Assembly (NCBI GenBank): GCA_947585595.1
Contig: CANPXB010000014.1
Location: 1 to 38,416, forward strand
Length of the DNA stretch: 38,416 bases
Source: an uncultured Bacilli bacterium
GTDB lineage: Bacteria; Bacillota_I; Bacilli_A; RF39; UBA660
Direction of reading: 5' to 3'
Shown in pieces: positions 22,529 to 29,913 of this stretch. The notes beneath the pieces were generated by a model that did no database searches, had not been told where the DNA came from, and worked only from the letters and a program-made list of their open reading frames with translations. The translations under genes were made by a program, and so were the position numbers. How positions within the stretch are numbered: the first letter of the stretch is position 1; each line of letters opens with the position of its first letter.

Positions 22529-23440
22529 ATGTTAGAAGAAATTATTAACACTTTAGAAGACAACATTAATAATTCATTAACAGATACTAATTTAAATAAT
22601 ATTTTTTCTAAGTTAAATAAACTTAATGAACCAACACTAGTATGTGGAGTAGGAGGAAGTAATGTTGTAAGTACTTTCTTAACTAAAATATTAAATCAAA
22701 AAAATAACATTATAACGCAAAATATTCCTGTGGAAAATTATTATCTTCAAAATACATCTTTATATCATAACTTAATCTTAGTTAGTTACTCAGGAACTAA
22801 TCATGGTATTAAAACCCTAACTAATACTAACTTAAATACTTACTTATTAACACATCGTAAGACCAAAATAAATAATGAGACATTATTAAACTATACCATA
22901 ACTAATCATCATAAAAGTTTTATTTCTTTTGATGACACAATCATTCCCTTATCAATTCTCCTATGTTATTACTTAAATATAACAAAACTAGATTTTAAAA
23001 TACCTAAATTAAATAATCTATCTCTTAAACCATTTACTAATTTAAATATTATTTATGATGAATCATCTATAACTTGTGCTACTTTTTTAGAAACAACCTT
23101 TATCGAATCAGGTACATCTTCAGTAAATCTTCATACTAAATATAGTTTATGTCATGGTCGTACTAATATCATTAATAATCAAGATTCCTTAGTTCTTTAT
23201 TTAAATACCAACAATACTGAATTAGATCAATTATTAATTAATGAACTTCCTAAAATCTCTAATAATTTTCTTATCCTAGAAGAAATAAATAAAGACATAA
23301 TTATTGCTGATTATCTTCTTGTTTTAAAATCATTATCTTTACTTCTATATTTAAATAAAGAATATCACTATGAATTTGTTAATGTTAAATATAATCAAAT
23401 AGTTCCTACTATCTATAACTTTAAAGGAGACTTAAAATGA
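22529..23440 (+). CDS. SIS-domain phosphosugar-binding protein
   Basis: 303 residues. The N-terminal half shows a SIS (sugar isomerase) fold: VCGVGGSNVVSTFLTKILN as phosphate-binding turn, then NLILVSYSGTNHGIKTL, where S-x-S-G-T-N contacts the phosphosugar. The second half (SSITCATFLETTFIESGTSS, YSLCHGRTNII) resembles a second SIS lobe, as in double-SIS aldose-ketose isomerases. It has no HTH, so it is not an RpiR regulator. Probable role: isomerase or binding protein for a phosphorylated sugar, with the adjacent PfkB kinase making or using that substrate. The start is ATG within AAAGGATGTGATTTT. It overlaps the kinase gene by 4 bases (ATGA). Confidence 0.8.
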   Translation: MLEEIINTLEDNINNSLTDTNLNNIFSKLNKLNEPTLVCGVGGSNVVSTFLTKILNQKNNIITQNIPVENYYLQNTSLYHNLILVSYSGTNHGIKTLTNTNLNTYLLTHRKTKINNETLLNYTITNHHKSFISFDDTIIPLSILLCYYLNITKLDFKIPKLNNLSLKPFTNLNIIYDESSITCATFLETTFIESGTSSVNLHTKYSLCHGRTNIINNQDSLVLYLNTNNTELDQLLINELPKISNNFLILEEINKDIIIADYLLVLKSLSLLLYLNKEYHYEFVNVKYNQIVPTIYNFKGDLK

Positions 23441-24324
23441 ATGTAATTGGTATTGGTAACTTAGTTTTAGATTACTATTTTTATCATAATCAAATATATG
23501 TAAATGGTGGTGGAACAGTTTCTAATATCTTAGCTAATCTTTCTAATATGGGAATTAATACTAAAATATGTGGTTATTATGGTAATGATTATGGTGGAGA
23601 GATTGCTAAAGAATCAATTGAAAAATGTCATGTTGATACAACTCTTTTAGAAAAGAAAAACTATCTAACCAAAAAATTCTTTATTACTCCCAATAGTTAT
23701 AGTAGTACCTGTCCATACTGTCATCAAAAAACTAAGAACTATCATTTAAAACTAGATATTCAAGATTATATTAATAAAGATGATATCATTCTTATTCAAG
23801 ATTATGTTAAACTTCCTAATCTATCTAATAAAATATGTTTAGATTTTGGTTATTATCAAAAATTAATTTATGAAGATAATAAAATTATTGCAAACTTTAT
23901 TTTTCGTAAGTATTATCTTGTAAGTCTTAAAGAAGAAGTCTTAAATTTTATTCTTCAAAGACTTAATTTAACTTTTAATGAATTTATCAACAAAATCGAT
24001 ATTTACTTATTAATTATTACCAAAGGCAAAAAAGGAACAACTATCATTTATCAAAAACAGATTTATCATTACGAAGTAAAACCATTTAAAGAAATTGAAA
24101 CAAATGGATGTGGTGATATCTTCTTTGCTACTTATATTAGTGAAGTCCTTAAAAGAGAACAAATAACTACTAAAGATCTATATGAAATATTTAATCTTGC
24201 TACACAAAATGTCAAAATTGTTATTAATAATATCGGTGCTCGAAATCATCTCATTCCTAATCTAATCATCACTAAAAATAAAGAATGTCTTTGTGAAAAA
24301 TTTAACATTAAAAATTTGTCCTAA
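23437..24324 (+). CDS. PfkB-family carbohydrate kinase with CPYC insertion
   Basis: 295 residues. It is a ribokinase-like fold: GIGNLVLDYYFYHN at the N-terminus, NGGGTVSNILANLSNMG for the sugar-binding GG, and near residue 225 TNGCGDIFFATYISEV, which replaces DTxGAGD and keeps the catalytic Asp. It phosphorylates a sugar or nucleoside; which one cannot be told. Unusual is C92-P-Y-C95-x-H97 (STCPYCHQKTKNYH), in the region that usually forms the lid or substrate loop. It could bind zinc together with nearby His/Cys. It is translationally coupled to the SIS gene, so the two very likely act on the same sugar phosphate pathway. Confidence 0.85.
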   Translation: MNVIGIGNLVLDYYFYHNQIYVNGGGTVSNILANLSNMGINTKICGYYGNDYGGEIAKESIEKCHVDTTLLEKKNYLTKKFFITPNSYSSTCPYCHQKTKNYHLKLDIQDYINKDDIILIQDYVKLPNLSNKICLDFGYYQKLIYEDNKIIANFIFRKYYLVSLKEEVLNFILQRLNLTFNEFINKIDIYLLIITKGKKGTTIIYQKQIYHYEVKPFKEIETNGCGDIFFATYISEVLKREQITTKDLYEIFNLATQNVKIVINNIGARNHLIPNLIITKNKECLCEKFNIKNLS

Positions 24325-24344
24325 TAACAAGATTATGATATAAT
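24316..24344 (+). promoter_or_regulatory. Promoter of the aspS T-box transcript
   Basis: TTGTCC (24316-24321, overlapping the end of the kinase gene), a 17-base spacer, TATAAT (24339-24344) with TG at 24336-24337. Confidence 0.68.
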
Positions 24345-24349
24345 TCACA

Positions 24350-24604
24350 TATCAGCTTTGATTAGGAAGAGTAGTTTAATTATTTATTTTAGAGAGTTAT
24401 CGCTTGGTGAAAGATAATATAAATATTAAATGAAAGACACCTATGAGCTACTTATCTGAAATTAATAGTAGGGTAAGTCGGCATGTTCCGTTATAACATT
24501 GAGTGATTATATATTTAACTTTTTATTATATATAATAATTTGGGTGGTACCGCGGATTTAAACAGTTAATTCGTCCCTTTGTGGATAATATTAACTGTTT
24601 TTTT
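24350..24604 (+). promoter_or_regulatory. T-box leader, aspartate specific (specifier GAC)
   Basis: The canonical T-box sequence GGGTGGTACCGCGG is at 24542-24555. The terminator pairs 24560-24570 (AAACAGTTAAT) with 24590-24600 (ATTAACTGTTT), then seven T. In Stem I, TAGG (24363-24366) pairs with CCTA (24440-24443), and TTTAAT (24375-24380) with ATTAAA (24425-24430). The specifier loop between them has the S-turn-like AAGAGTAG on the 5' side and GAC (24436-24438) followed by A24439 on the 3' side. This is the same geometry as the CCU codon in the proS leader. GAC is an Asp codon, matching the downstream synthetase. Confidence 0.9.
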
Positions 24605-24628
24605 ATTATATATTTACTAGGAGGTTAA

Positions 24629-25945
24629 ATGATGAAAAAAATATATTTTAAAAATTTGTCTGAGTACTATAACAAAACTATTACAGTGGAAGGCTTTGTT
24701 GATAGTATTCGTGATTTACAATATGTTCAATTTTTAATTGTTAGAGATAGTACCGGTAAACTTCAAGTAACAATTGAAAAAAATGAAGAGAATAAAAATC
24801 TTAATGAAATTGTTTCCAACTTGACTGCTGAAAGTACTGTTAAAATTACTGGAACATTATTACCAAACGAAAAAGTAAAATTAAATGGTCATGAGTTAAT
24901 TCCCACTGATATAATTGTAACTAGTAAATGTTTAGAAGATCTACCTCTAAACTACAAAGATAGCAAGTCCGCACTATTAGATACTAGATTAAATTATCGA
25001 TTTTTAGATTTACGAAGTGAAAAGAATATTTTAATGTTCAAAGTTCAAACTTGTTTAATTAATGCCATGAGAGAATTTGTCGTTCAAAATAATTTTATTG
25101 AAATCCACACACCTAAAATTATTAGTACGGCAAGTGAATCTGGTTCTAATGTCTTTGAATTAAAATACTTCGATCGCAAAGCTTATTTAGCCCAAAGTCC
25201 TCAATTCTATAAACAAATGGCTATGAGTAGTGGCTTTGAAAAAGTATTTGAAATCGCTCCCGCTTTCCGTGCGGAAAATTCTAACTCATATCGTCATACA
25301 ACTGATTTTACATCTTTCGATATTGAAATAAGCTACCTAGAAAATTTAGATGAGTTAATGGATTTCGAAGAAAACTTACTTATTGCCGGCTTAACAGCTG
25401 TCAAAGAAAAATATGGCCCAGAAATTAAAGAATTATTTAATGTTGATGTCATAATTCCTACTAAGCCATTTCCACGAATTAAATTAGAAGAGTTATATCA
25501 AATCCTTGAGAAAGAATATAATTTTAAAATGAATTATGAAGATGTTGGTGATATGAATGCTGAATCAGAAAAATTAGCGTCAAAATATATCAAAGAAAAA
25601 TATGGCCATGAATTTGTCTTCATAACTGATTTCAGTGCTAAAAAAAGAGCATTTTATCATCAAAGAGCTAATGGTGTTCCTATCGGCGCCGACCTTATTT
25701 GGAAAGGCTGTGAAATAACTACATTAGCTATTAGAGAACATAGATATGAAATTCTTTGCCAGCAAGCTAAAGAAAAAGGTTTAACCGAAGATGTTAAATT
25801 CTATCTAGAATTCTTTAAATATGGTTGCCCTCCACATGGTGGATTTGCTTTAGGTGTTGATAGATTTACTATGCTTCTTTTAGAAACCGGTTCTTTAAAA
25901 GAAACAATGTTTATCTTCCGTGGACCAAATAGAGTAGAACCTTAA
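24629..25945 (+). CDS. aspS: Aspartyl-tRNA synthetase, archaeal/short type
   Basis: 438 residues, far shorter than the ~590 of the usual bacterial AspRS and without its GAD insertion. It matches the archaeal-type enzyme, which is often non-discriminating between tRNA-Asp and tRNA-Asn. Domains: an N-terminal OB fold (ITVEGFVDSIRDLQYVQFLI), then the class II catalytic core with SESGSNVFELKYFDRKAYLA, LAQSPQFYKQMAM, motif 2 as FRAENSNSYRHTTDFTSFDI, and motif 3 GFALGVDRFTMLLL. The DIE wording after motif 2 argues for AspRS over AsnRS (which has EPEM). The end RGPNRVEP differs from the common RDPxRLxP. The start is ATG (24629, or 24632 one codon on) after AGGAGG. It is controlled by the T-box. Confidence 0.88.
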   Translation: MMKKIYFKNLSEYYNKTITVEGFVDSIRDLQYVQFLIVRDSTGKLQVTIEKNEENKNLNEIVSNLTAESTVKITGTLLPNEKVKLNGHELIPTDIIVTSKCLEDLPLNYKDSKSALLDTRLNYRFLDLRSEKNILMFKVQTCLINAMREFVVQNNFIEIHTPKIISTASESGSNVFELKYFDRKAYLAQSPQFYKQMAMSSGFEKVFEIAPAFRAENSNSYRHTTDFTSFDIEISYLENLDELMDFEENLLIAGLTAVKEKYGPEIKELFNVDVIIPTKPFPRIKLEELYQILEKEYNFKMNYEDVGDMNAESEKLASKYIKEKYGHEFVFITDFSAKKRAFYHQRANGVPIGADLIWKGCEITTLAIREHRYEILCQQAKEKGLTEDVKFYLEFFKYGCPPHGGFALGVDRFTMLLLETGSLKETMFIFRGPNRVEP

Positions 25946-25961
25946 AAACAATAAGTAATAT

Positions 25962-25989
25962 TTGCAATTGTCATAAAATACGATATAAT
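25962..25989 (+). promoter_or_regulatory. Promoter of the 191-residue unknown gene
   Basis: TTGCAA (25962-25967), a 16-base spacer, TATAAT (25984-25989). The predicted start site near 25996 lies after an in-frame ATG at 25992, which rules that codon out. Confidence 0.6.
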
Positions 25990-26021
25990 ATATGTTTATT
26001 GGAGGAGAAAATTTTTACAAG

Positions 26022-26597
26022 ATGAAAAAATATGTCGCGAAAAGAGACAACGTATATGCTGGAACATTAATTAAGAAAATAGTTCCAAGAGTAAGTATTA
26101 TCGATGAGGAAGGGCAAGAATTTACTGAAGACCAATTTGCTGAATTAGGTATTACTAATTTTCAAATACAAGGTGGCCTTATCTGTCGAGGAATGCTATT
26201 CAGTATTAACAAGAATGATATGGCTGAAGATTTAGTTTATGCTTCACCAAACGACTATAACATTGAAGGAATCGAACCAAAACTTGATTTATTTGATGAA
26301 TTTGTTATTACAGAATATGCTAAATTAGAAGAATTACTTAAATATTTAAAATATGGTGAGGATCTTACTCAAGAAGATATGAATCAAATATATCGTCGCT
26401 TCTTAGTTCATGGTTGGTGGTTAAAACGTCACTTAGAATTATTTGGTTATAAAAAGATTCCTAATGGTTATGCATCTGAAGGAGAAGAAGTTCTTCCTCA
26501 AGATATTGCTGATACCTTAACATCTATTAATTTAACTAAAGCAACTAAACCCCATCCTGAAGAACCATTTCATAAATTAATATATAAAAGAAAATAA
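26022..26597 (+). CDS. Unknown 191-residue protein
   Basis: No family is recognised. The product is soluble and acidic, without signal peptide or membrane helix, and reads as alpha/beta. It begins KKYVAKRDNVYAGTLIKKIV and has an Arg/Trp-rich helix QIYRRFLVHGWWLKRHLELF around residues 125-145, which may bind a partner or nucleic acid. The ATG at 26022 is preferred because the promoter makes 25992 untranscribed. However, GGAGGAG (26001-26007) lies 14 bases away, longer than usual, so the start is not certain. It is a single-gene unit after aspS with a strong terminator. Confidence 0.75.
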   Translation: MKKYVAKRDNVYAGTLIKKIVPRVSIIDEEGQEFTEDQFAELGITNFQIQGGLICRGMLFSINKNDMAEDLVYASPNDYNIEGIEPKLDLFDEFVITEYAKLEELLKYLKYGEDLTQEDMNQIYRRFLVHGWWLKRHLELFGYKKIPNGYASEGEEVLPQDIADTLTSINLTKATKPHPEEPFHKLIYKRK

Positions 26598-26618
26598 AAC
26601 TTGATTATTCAAGTTTTT
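26596..26618 (+). terminator. Rho-independent terminator
   Basis: AAAACTTGA (26596-26604) pairs with TCAAGTTTT (26609-26617), loop TTAT, T-rich after. The stop codon overlaps the 5' arm. Confidence 0.8.
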
Positions 26619-26621
26619 CTT

Positions 26622-26649
26622 TTGCTTTAATCACATAATGTATTACAAT
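26622..26649 (+). promoter_or_regulatory. Candidate promoter of the six-gene run
   Basis: TTGCTT (26622-26627), a 16-base spacer, TACAAT (26644-26649), 23 bases before the ATG at 26673. A moderate match. Confidence 0.45.
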
Positions 26650-26672
26650 ATTATATGAGAGGAGAAGGCTCT

Positions 26673-27518
26673 ATGAATAAAGAACAATTTATTTCTCATA
26701 CTAATAAAAATTTTAATGGTCATGCTAAAGAATTAATCTTAAAACAAATTGAATTATTCTATGATAATTCTAAAATAGACTCGTATAATAAATATGCTGT
26801 AGGTGATGATGTTAAACTTTCTAAATATAATTACCTTCATGGTATCTTAGGTATGTTAGATGGTTTTGATTGGATAGCTGAAAATGGTTTTATAAGTAAT
26901 GACTTTACTGATGAAAATGTTCATAATAAGATTTCCCATAGTGTTGGAATGTGGGAAATAAAAGAAGATATCTTACTTAAAGATTATATAAAAAAATATA
27001 GTGGTTTTACTATTACTTATACTATCGGTCGTGGACCAGGTTCTAAAGAGGTAACTGAATTAATTCCTTATCATCAATTTGATTCTTATACTGAAGAGTT
27101 AAATAATCGTGAGGAAGTTTGGATGTACTGGGGTGATCAAACTAAAGAAGTAAGATTTCTACCTAGTTTAGTAGCTAATAAACGTCAAATAGCTTTTATT
27201 CTCAATTTAAACAATCCTCTTGCCCAAGAGCTAATCAAAGCTGATGTATGGAGTTTAGACATGGATGAAGAAACCTTAAAAGATTTTTTAGATTATCGTT
27301 ATTATGATAAGTTTTTAACTGAGAGATTAAATCGTAATGCTCAAACTACTGATCGTGAAACAGCTATTATATTTGGCTTACCAGCTAAATTAATTGAAGG
27401 TGTCTTTGTTGGTCGTAAAGTTGAACAAGATCAAAATGCTTTAAATCATATCAAAGAAAAATTACCTAATTGCTATATTTGTAACATTGATGGTAAAGTA
27501 ATTGTTGGTAATAAATAA
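26673..27518 (+). CDS. Unknown 281-residue protein
   Basis: No family is recognised with confidence. The ATG at 26673 is chosen over one at 26655 because GAGAGGAGAAGG precedes it. The protein is soluble. It has an N-terminal helix (QFISHTNKNFNGHAKELILK), a GFDWIAENGFIS segment, an ITYTIGRGPGSKEVTELIPY loop, and a compact C-terminus. That C-terminus contains RETAIIFGLPAKLIEGVFVG, then RKVEQDQNALNHIKEKLPNC and YICNIDGKVIVGN. The C-terminal motif reads like a conserved module, possibly of an ADP-ribosyltransferase-like fold, but I cannot assign it. It is the first gene of a closely spaced run ending at 31840. Confidence 0.75.
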   Translation: MNKEQFISHTNKNFNGHAKELILKQIELFYDNSKIDSYNKYAVGDDVKLSKYNYLHGILGMLDGFDWIAENGFISNDFTDENVHNKISHSVGMWEIKEDILLKDYIKKYSGFTITYTIGRGPGSKEVTELIPYHQFDSYTEELNNREEVWMYWGDQTKEVRFLPSLVANKRQIAFILNLNNPLAQELIKADVWSLDMDEETLKDFLDYRYYDKFLTERLNRNAQTTDRETAIIFGLPAKLIEGVFVGRKVEQDQNALNHIKEKLPNCYICNIDGKVIVGNK

Positions 27519-27538
27519 AATTAAGTAGGGGGGATACA

Positions 27539-28147
27539 ATGCTATATTTAACTAAACAAGATGAATTAACAACCGCGCATCATTACCAGGACTTTTTATT
27601 ATCTTTAAAAGATAACTTAATGAAGTATCAACCTGATAATGCTTTAACTTGCTATTCTTTAATAAATTATTTACTTCGTCATGGTCATTTTAGTTTTAAT
27701 AACGAAATGCATTTTTCACCATCTTTTAATTATTTAGCTTTACCCAGTACCCAAGAACCTTTACAAGTTATGTATGGTACTGCTTGTTGTCGTCATATTA
27801 ACTTATTAATTAATGATATTTTAAGAACGTTAGGTTTTAATGTCTCATTACTTTATATTAAAACTGATGAAACAGATACTTGGCATCGAGCAACACCTGC
27901 TACGGCGAATCACGTTGCTGTGACTTTAAAAGAAAATGATTCTGAATACCTACTAGATGCTTTTAATAATTTTGCTTTCCAAGTAGTAGGTCATGATCTA
28001 GTATTATTAGATTTACCAAGCAGTATTCCGGAAAAATTATTATCTACATACCCTGATGATAATGTAAGAGAAATCGGTCAAGTTTTAAAAAAATACTATA
28101 CTTTACAAGAATATGGTATTGATTTTGTTTATGATTATAGTTATTAA
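27539..28147 (+). CDS. Transglutaminase-like (papain-fold) protein
   Basis: 202 residues. A cysteine-protease/transglutaminase triad is readable: C84 at the start of a helix (YGTACCRHINLLINDILRTL, the usual G-x-C-x-x-x-x-x-L-x-x-x-L-R-x-L-G layout), H125 in ANHVAVTL, and D140 in YLLDAFNNF. No signal peptide is present, so it acts in the cytosol if active. Members of the superfamily cleave or form amide bonds; the substrate is unknown. The start is ATG after TAGGGGGGATACA, 20 bases behind the previous gene and 16 before alr. Confidence 0.8.
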   Translation: MLYLTKQDELTTAHHYQDFLLSLKDNLMKYQPDNALTCYSLINYLLRHGHFSFNNEMHFSPSFNYLALPSTQEPLQVMYGTACCRHINLLINDILRTLGFNVSLLYIKTDETDTWHRATPATANHVAVTLKENDSEYLLDAFNNFAFQVVGHDLVLLDLPSSIPEKLLSTYPDDNVREIGQVLKKYYTLQEYGIDFVYDYSY

Positions 28148-28163
28148 ATAGAGGAGTGTTATT

Positions 28164-29225
28164 ATGTATCGTCATACATATGCCCAAATAAATTTACAAA
28201 ATATTCAAGATAATGTTCATCAAATAATTAATTACTATTTTGATTATCAATACTATTTTGGTGTTGTTAAAGCTGAATGTTATGGTCATAATGATTTAAC
28301 AGTTGTTAAATCAATTATTGCTGGTGGATGTAATTATCTTGCTGTTGCTTTATTAGAAGAAGCCCTAGAAATAAGAACCGAGTATAAAGATATTCCCATT
28401 CTTTGTTTAGGTATTATTAATCCTAAATACTTATCTATCTGTGAAGAAAATAATATTACTATTACTGTAAGTTCTTTTGAATATGCTACATCTTTAGTAA
28501 AAGAAAAACATCCTAATTTAAAAGTTCATTTAAAAATAAATAGTGGAATGAATCGTTTAGGTATGTCTACTAAAGAAGAAATAAATAAAACTTATTCTTT
28601 ACTTAAAAAACATAATATTCATCTTGAAGGAGTATTTACTCATATTTATAATGCTTTAAATAAAGAAGATACAGAAAAGCAATTTACTAAGTTCCAAGAA
28701 CTTATTGCTGATCTTAATAAAGAGGAAATACCTATTATTCATCTAGCTGCTAGTGAAACTTTAACTAACTATCCTAAATTACCATTTATAAATGGTTGTC
28801 GTTTAGGTATTATCATGTATGGTTTTACTGATAATAAAGATTTGAAACTAGAATCTACAATTAGTTTACATAGTGAAGTTATCCAAATAAATAAGTTACA
28901 TCAAGGCGATAAACTAGGTTATGGTGGCGCTTATATCGCTAAAGGTGATGAATTAATCGCTGTTGTCTGTATCGGTTATGCCGATGGTCTTATTAGAAAA
29001 AATACTGGTCGTTATGTCTATATTAATAATCATAAGTATCAAATAGTTGGCAATATCTGTATGGATATGTTATTTGTTAAAGTAGATGACCAAGTTAAAG
29101 TAGGTGACGATGTTATTATCTTAAAAGATATTAACCATATTAATGAAGTAGCTAAATACCTAGATACTATTCCTTATGAAGTCTTATGTACTATTGGTAA
29201 AAGAGTTCCTCGCATTTATAATTAA
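28164..29225 (+). CDS. alr: Alanine racemase
   Basis: 353 residues, slightly short of the usual 370-390. It is PLP-dependent and makes D-Ala for peptidoglycan in the cytosol. The PLP lysine is K36 in VVKAECYGHND (usually VKANAYGHG, so the next two positions are atypical). KINSGMNRLGM and GCRLGIIMYG are family signatures. The catalytic Tyr is in LGYGGAYIAKGDELIAVVCI, followed by GYADG and GNICMDMLFVKV. The start is ATG after AGAGGAG. It belongs to the tight run starting at 26673; no cell-wall gene is beside it except possibly the transglutaminase-like one. Confidence 0.94.
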   Translation: MYRHTYAQINLQNIQDNVHQIINYYFDYQYYFGVVKAECYGHNDLTVVKSIIAGGCNYLAVALLEEALEIRTEYKDIPILCLGIINPKYLSICEENNITITVSSFEYATSLVKEKHPNLKVHLKINSGMNRLGMSTKEEINKTYSLLKKHNIHLEGVFTHIYNALNKEDTEKQFTKFQELIADLNKEEIPIIHLAASETLTNYPKLPFINGCRLGIIMYGFTDNKDLKLESTISLHSEVIQINKLHQGDKLGYGGAYIAKGDELIAVVCIGYADGLIRKNTGRYVYINNHKYQIVGNICMDMLFVKVDDQVKVGDDVIILKDINHINEVAKYLDTIPYEVLCTIGKRVPRIYN

Positions 29226-29242
29226 ACAAAAGAAGGTGTATT

Positions 29243-29887
29243 ATGCAAAAAGCTGAAAGTGTTATTAAATTTTATATCTTATGTAATAAATTAAAAGATG
29301 TCATTCGTAGTGGTTGGTTAACTTGGCATATAAAAAAAGAAAGAGTTGAAAGTGTTGCTGAACATATCTATAGTACGGAAATGTTAGCTATAGCTATGAA
29401 GTCTGAATATCAAATTAATATCGATTTAGAAAAAGTTATCTTTATGCTAGCTATTCATGAATTAGAAGAAACAGTAATAGGTGATATTGAAATAACTGCT
29501 TCCGATTATGCTTCTAAAACTGCCAAAGGTCATGCAGCTATTCATGAAATACTAAAAGACTTAATTGATGGTGAAAAACTCGAAAGTCTTATTTTAGAAT
29601 TTGATGAATGCCAAACTAAAGAAGCATTCTTTGCTTATCAATGTGATAAATTAGAATGCGACCTACAAGCTAAATTATATGATTTACAAGGTTATGTTAG
29701 TTTTGCCGATCAAGAAGATAACTATGAATATAATTCGGAAATGGCTCAAGAATTAATTAAAAATGGTGCTAAAGGATTTTCTGATATCTGGCTTGCTACA
29801 GATACCAAACTATATCCTATAGATAATGAATTTAAAGAAGTTTTTGAATATATAAAAAATAATGATATAAGTAGTTTAATAGATTAA
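29243..29887 (+). CDS. HD-domain protein of the YfbR/HDDC2 (5'-deoxynucleotidase) type
   Basis: 214 residues. The family layout is LKDVIRSGW at the start, ESVAEHIYST with the first metal His (H41), then LAIHELEETVIGDIEITASD, and a late CDKLECDLQAK with the last Asp. In this subfamily the second motif is normally HDxxE...GD. Here it is H72-E73, a conservative swap of the metal-binding Asp. If active, it would remove phosphate from a nucleoside 5'-monophosphate. The rest of the metal site appears intact. The start is ATG after AAGAAGGTG, 17 bases behind alr. Confidence 0.85.
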   Translation: MQKAESVIKFYILCNKLKDVIRSGWLTWHIKKERVESVAEHIYSTEMLAIAMKSEYQINIDLEKVIFMLAIHELEETVIGDIEITASDYASKTAKGHAAIHEILKDLIDGEKLESLILEFDECQTKEAFFAYQCDKLECDLQAKLYDLQGYVSFADQEDNYEYNSEMAQELIKNGAKGFSDIWLATDTKLYPIDNEFKEVFEYIKNNDISSLID

Positions 29888-29913
29888 AAATTGATTGATT
29901 AACAGGGGGAATT

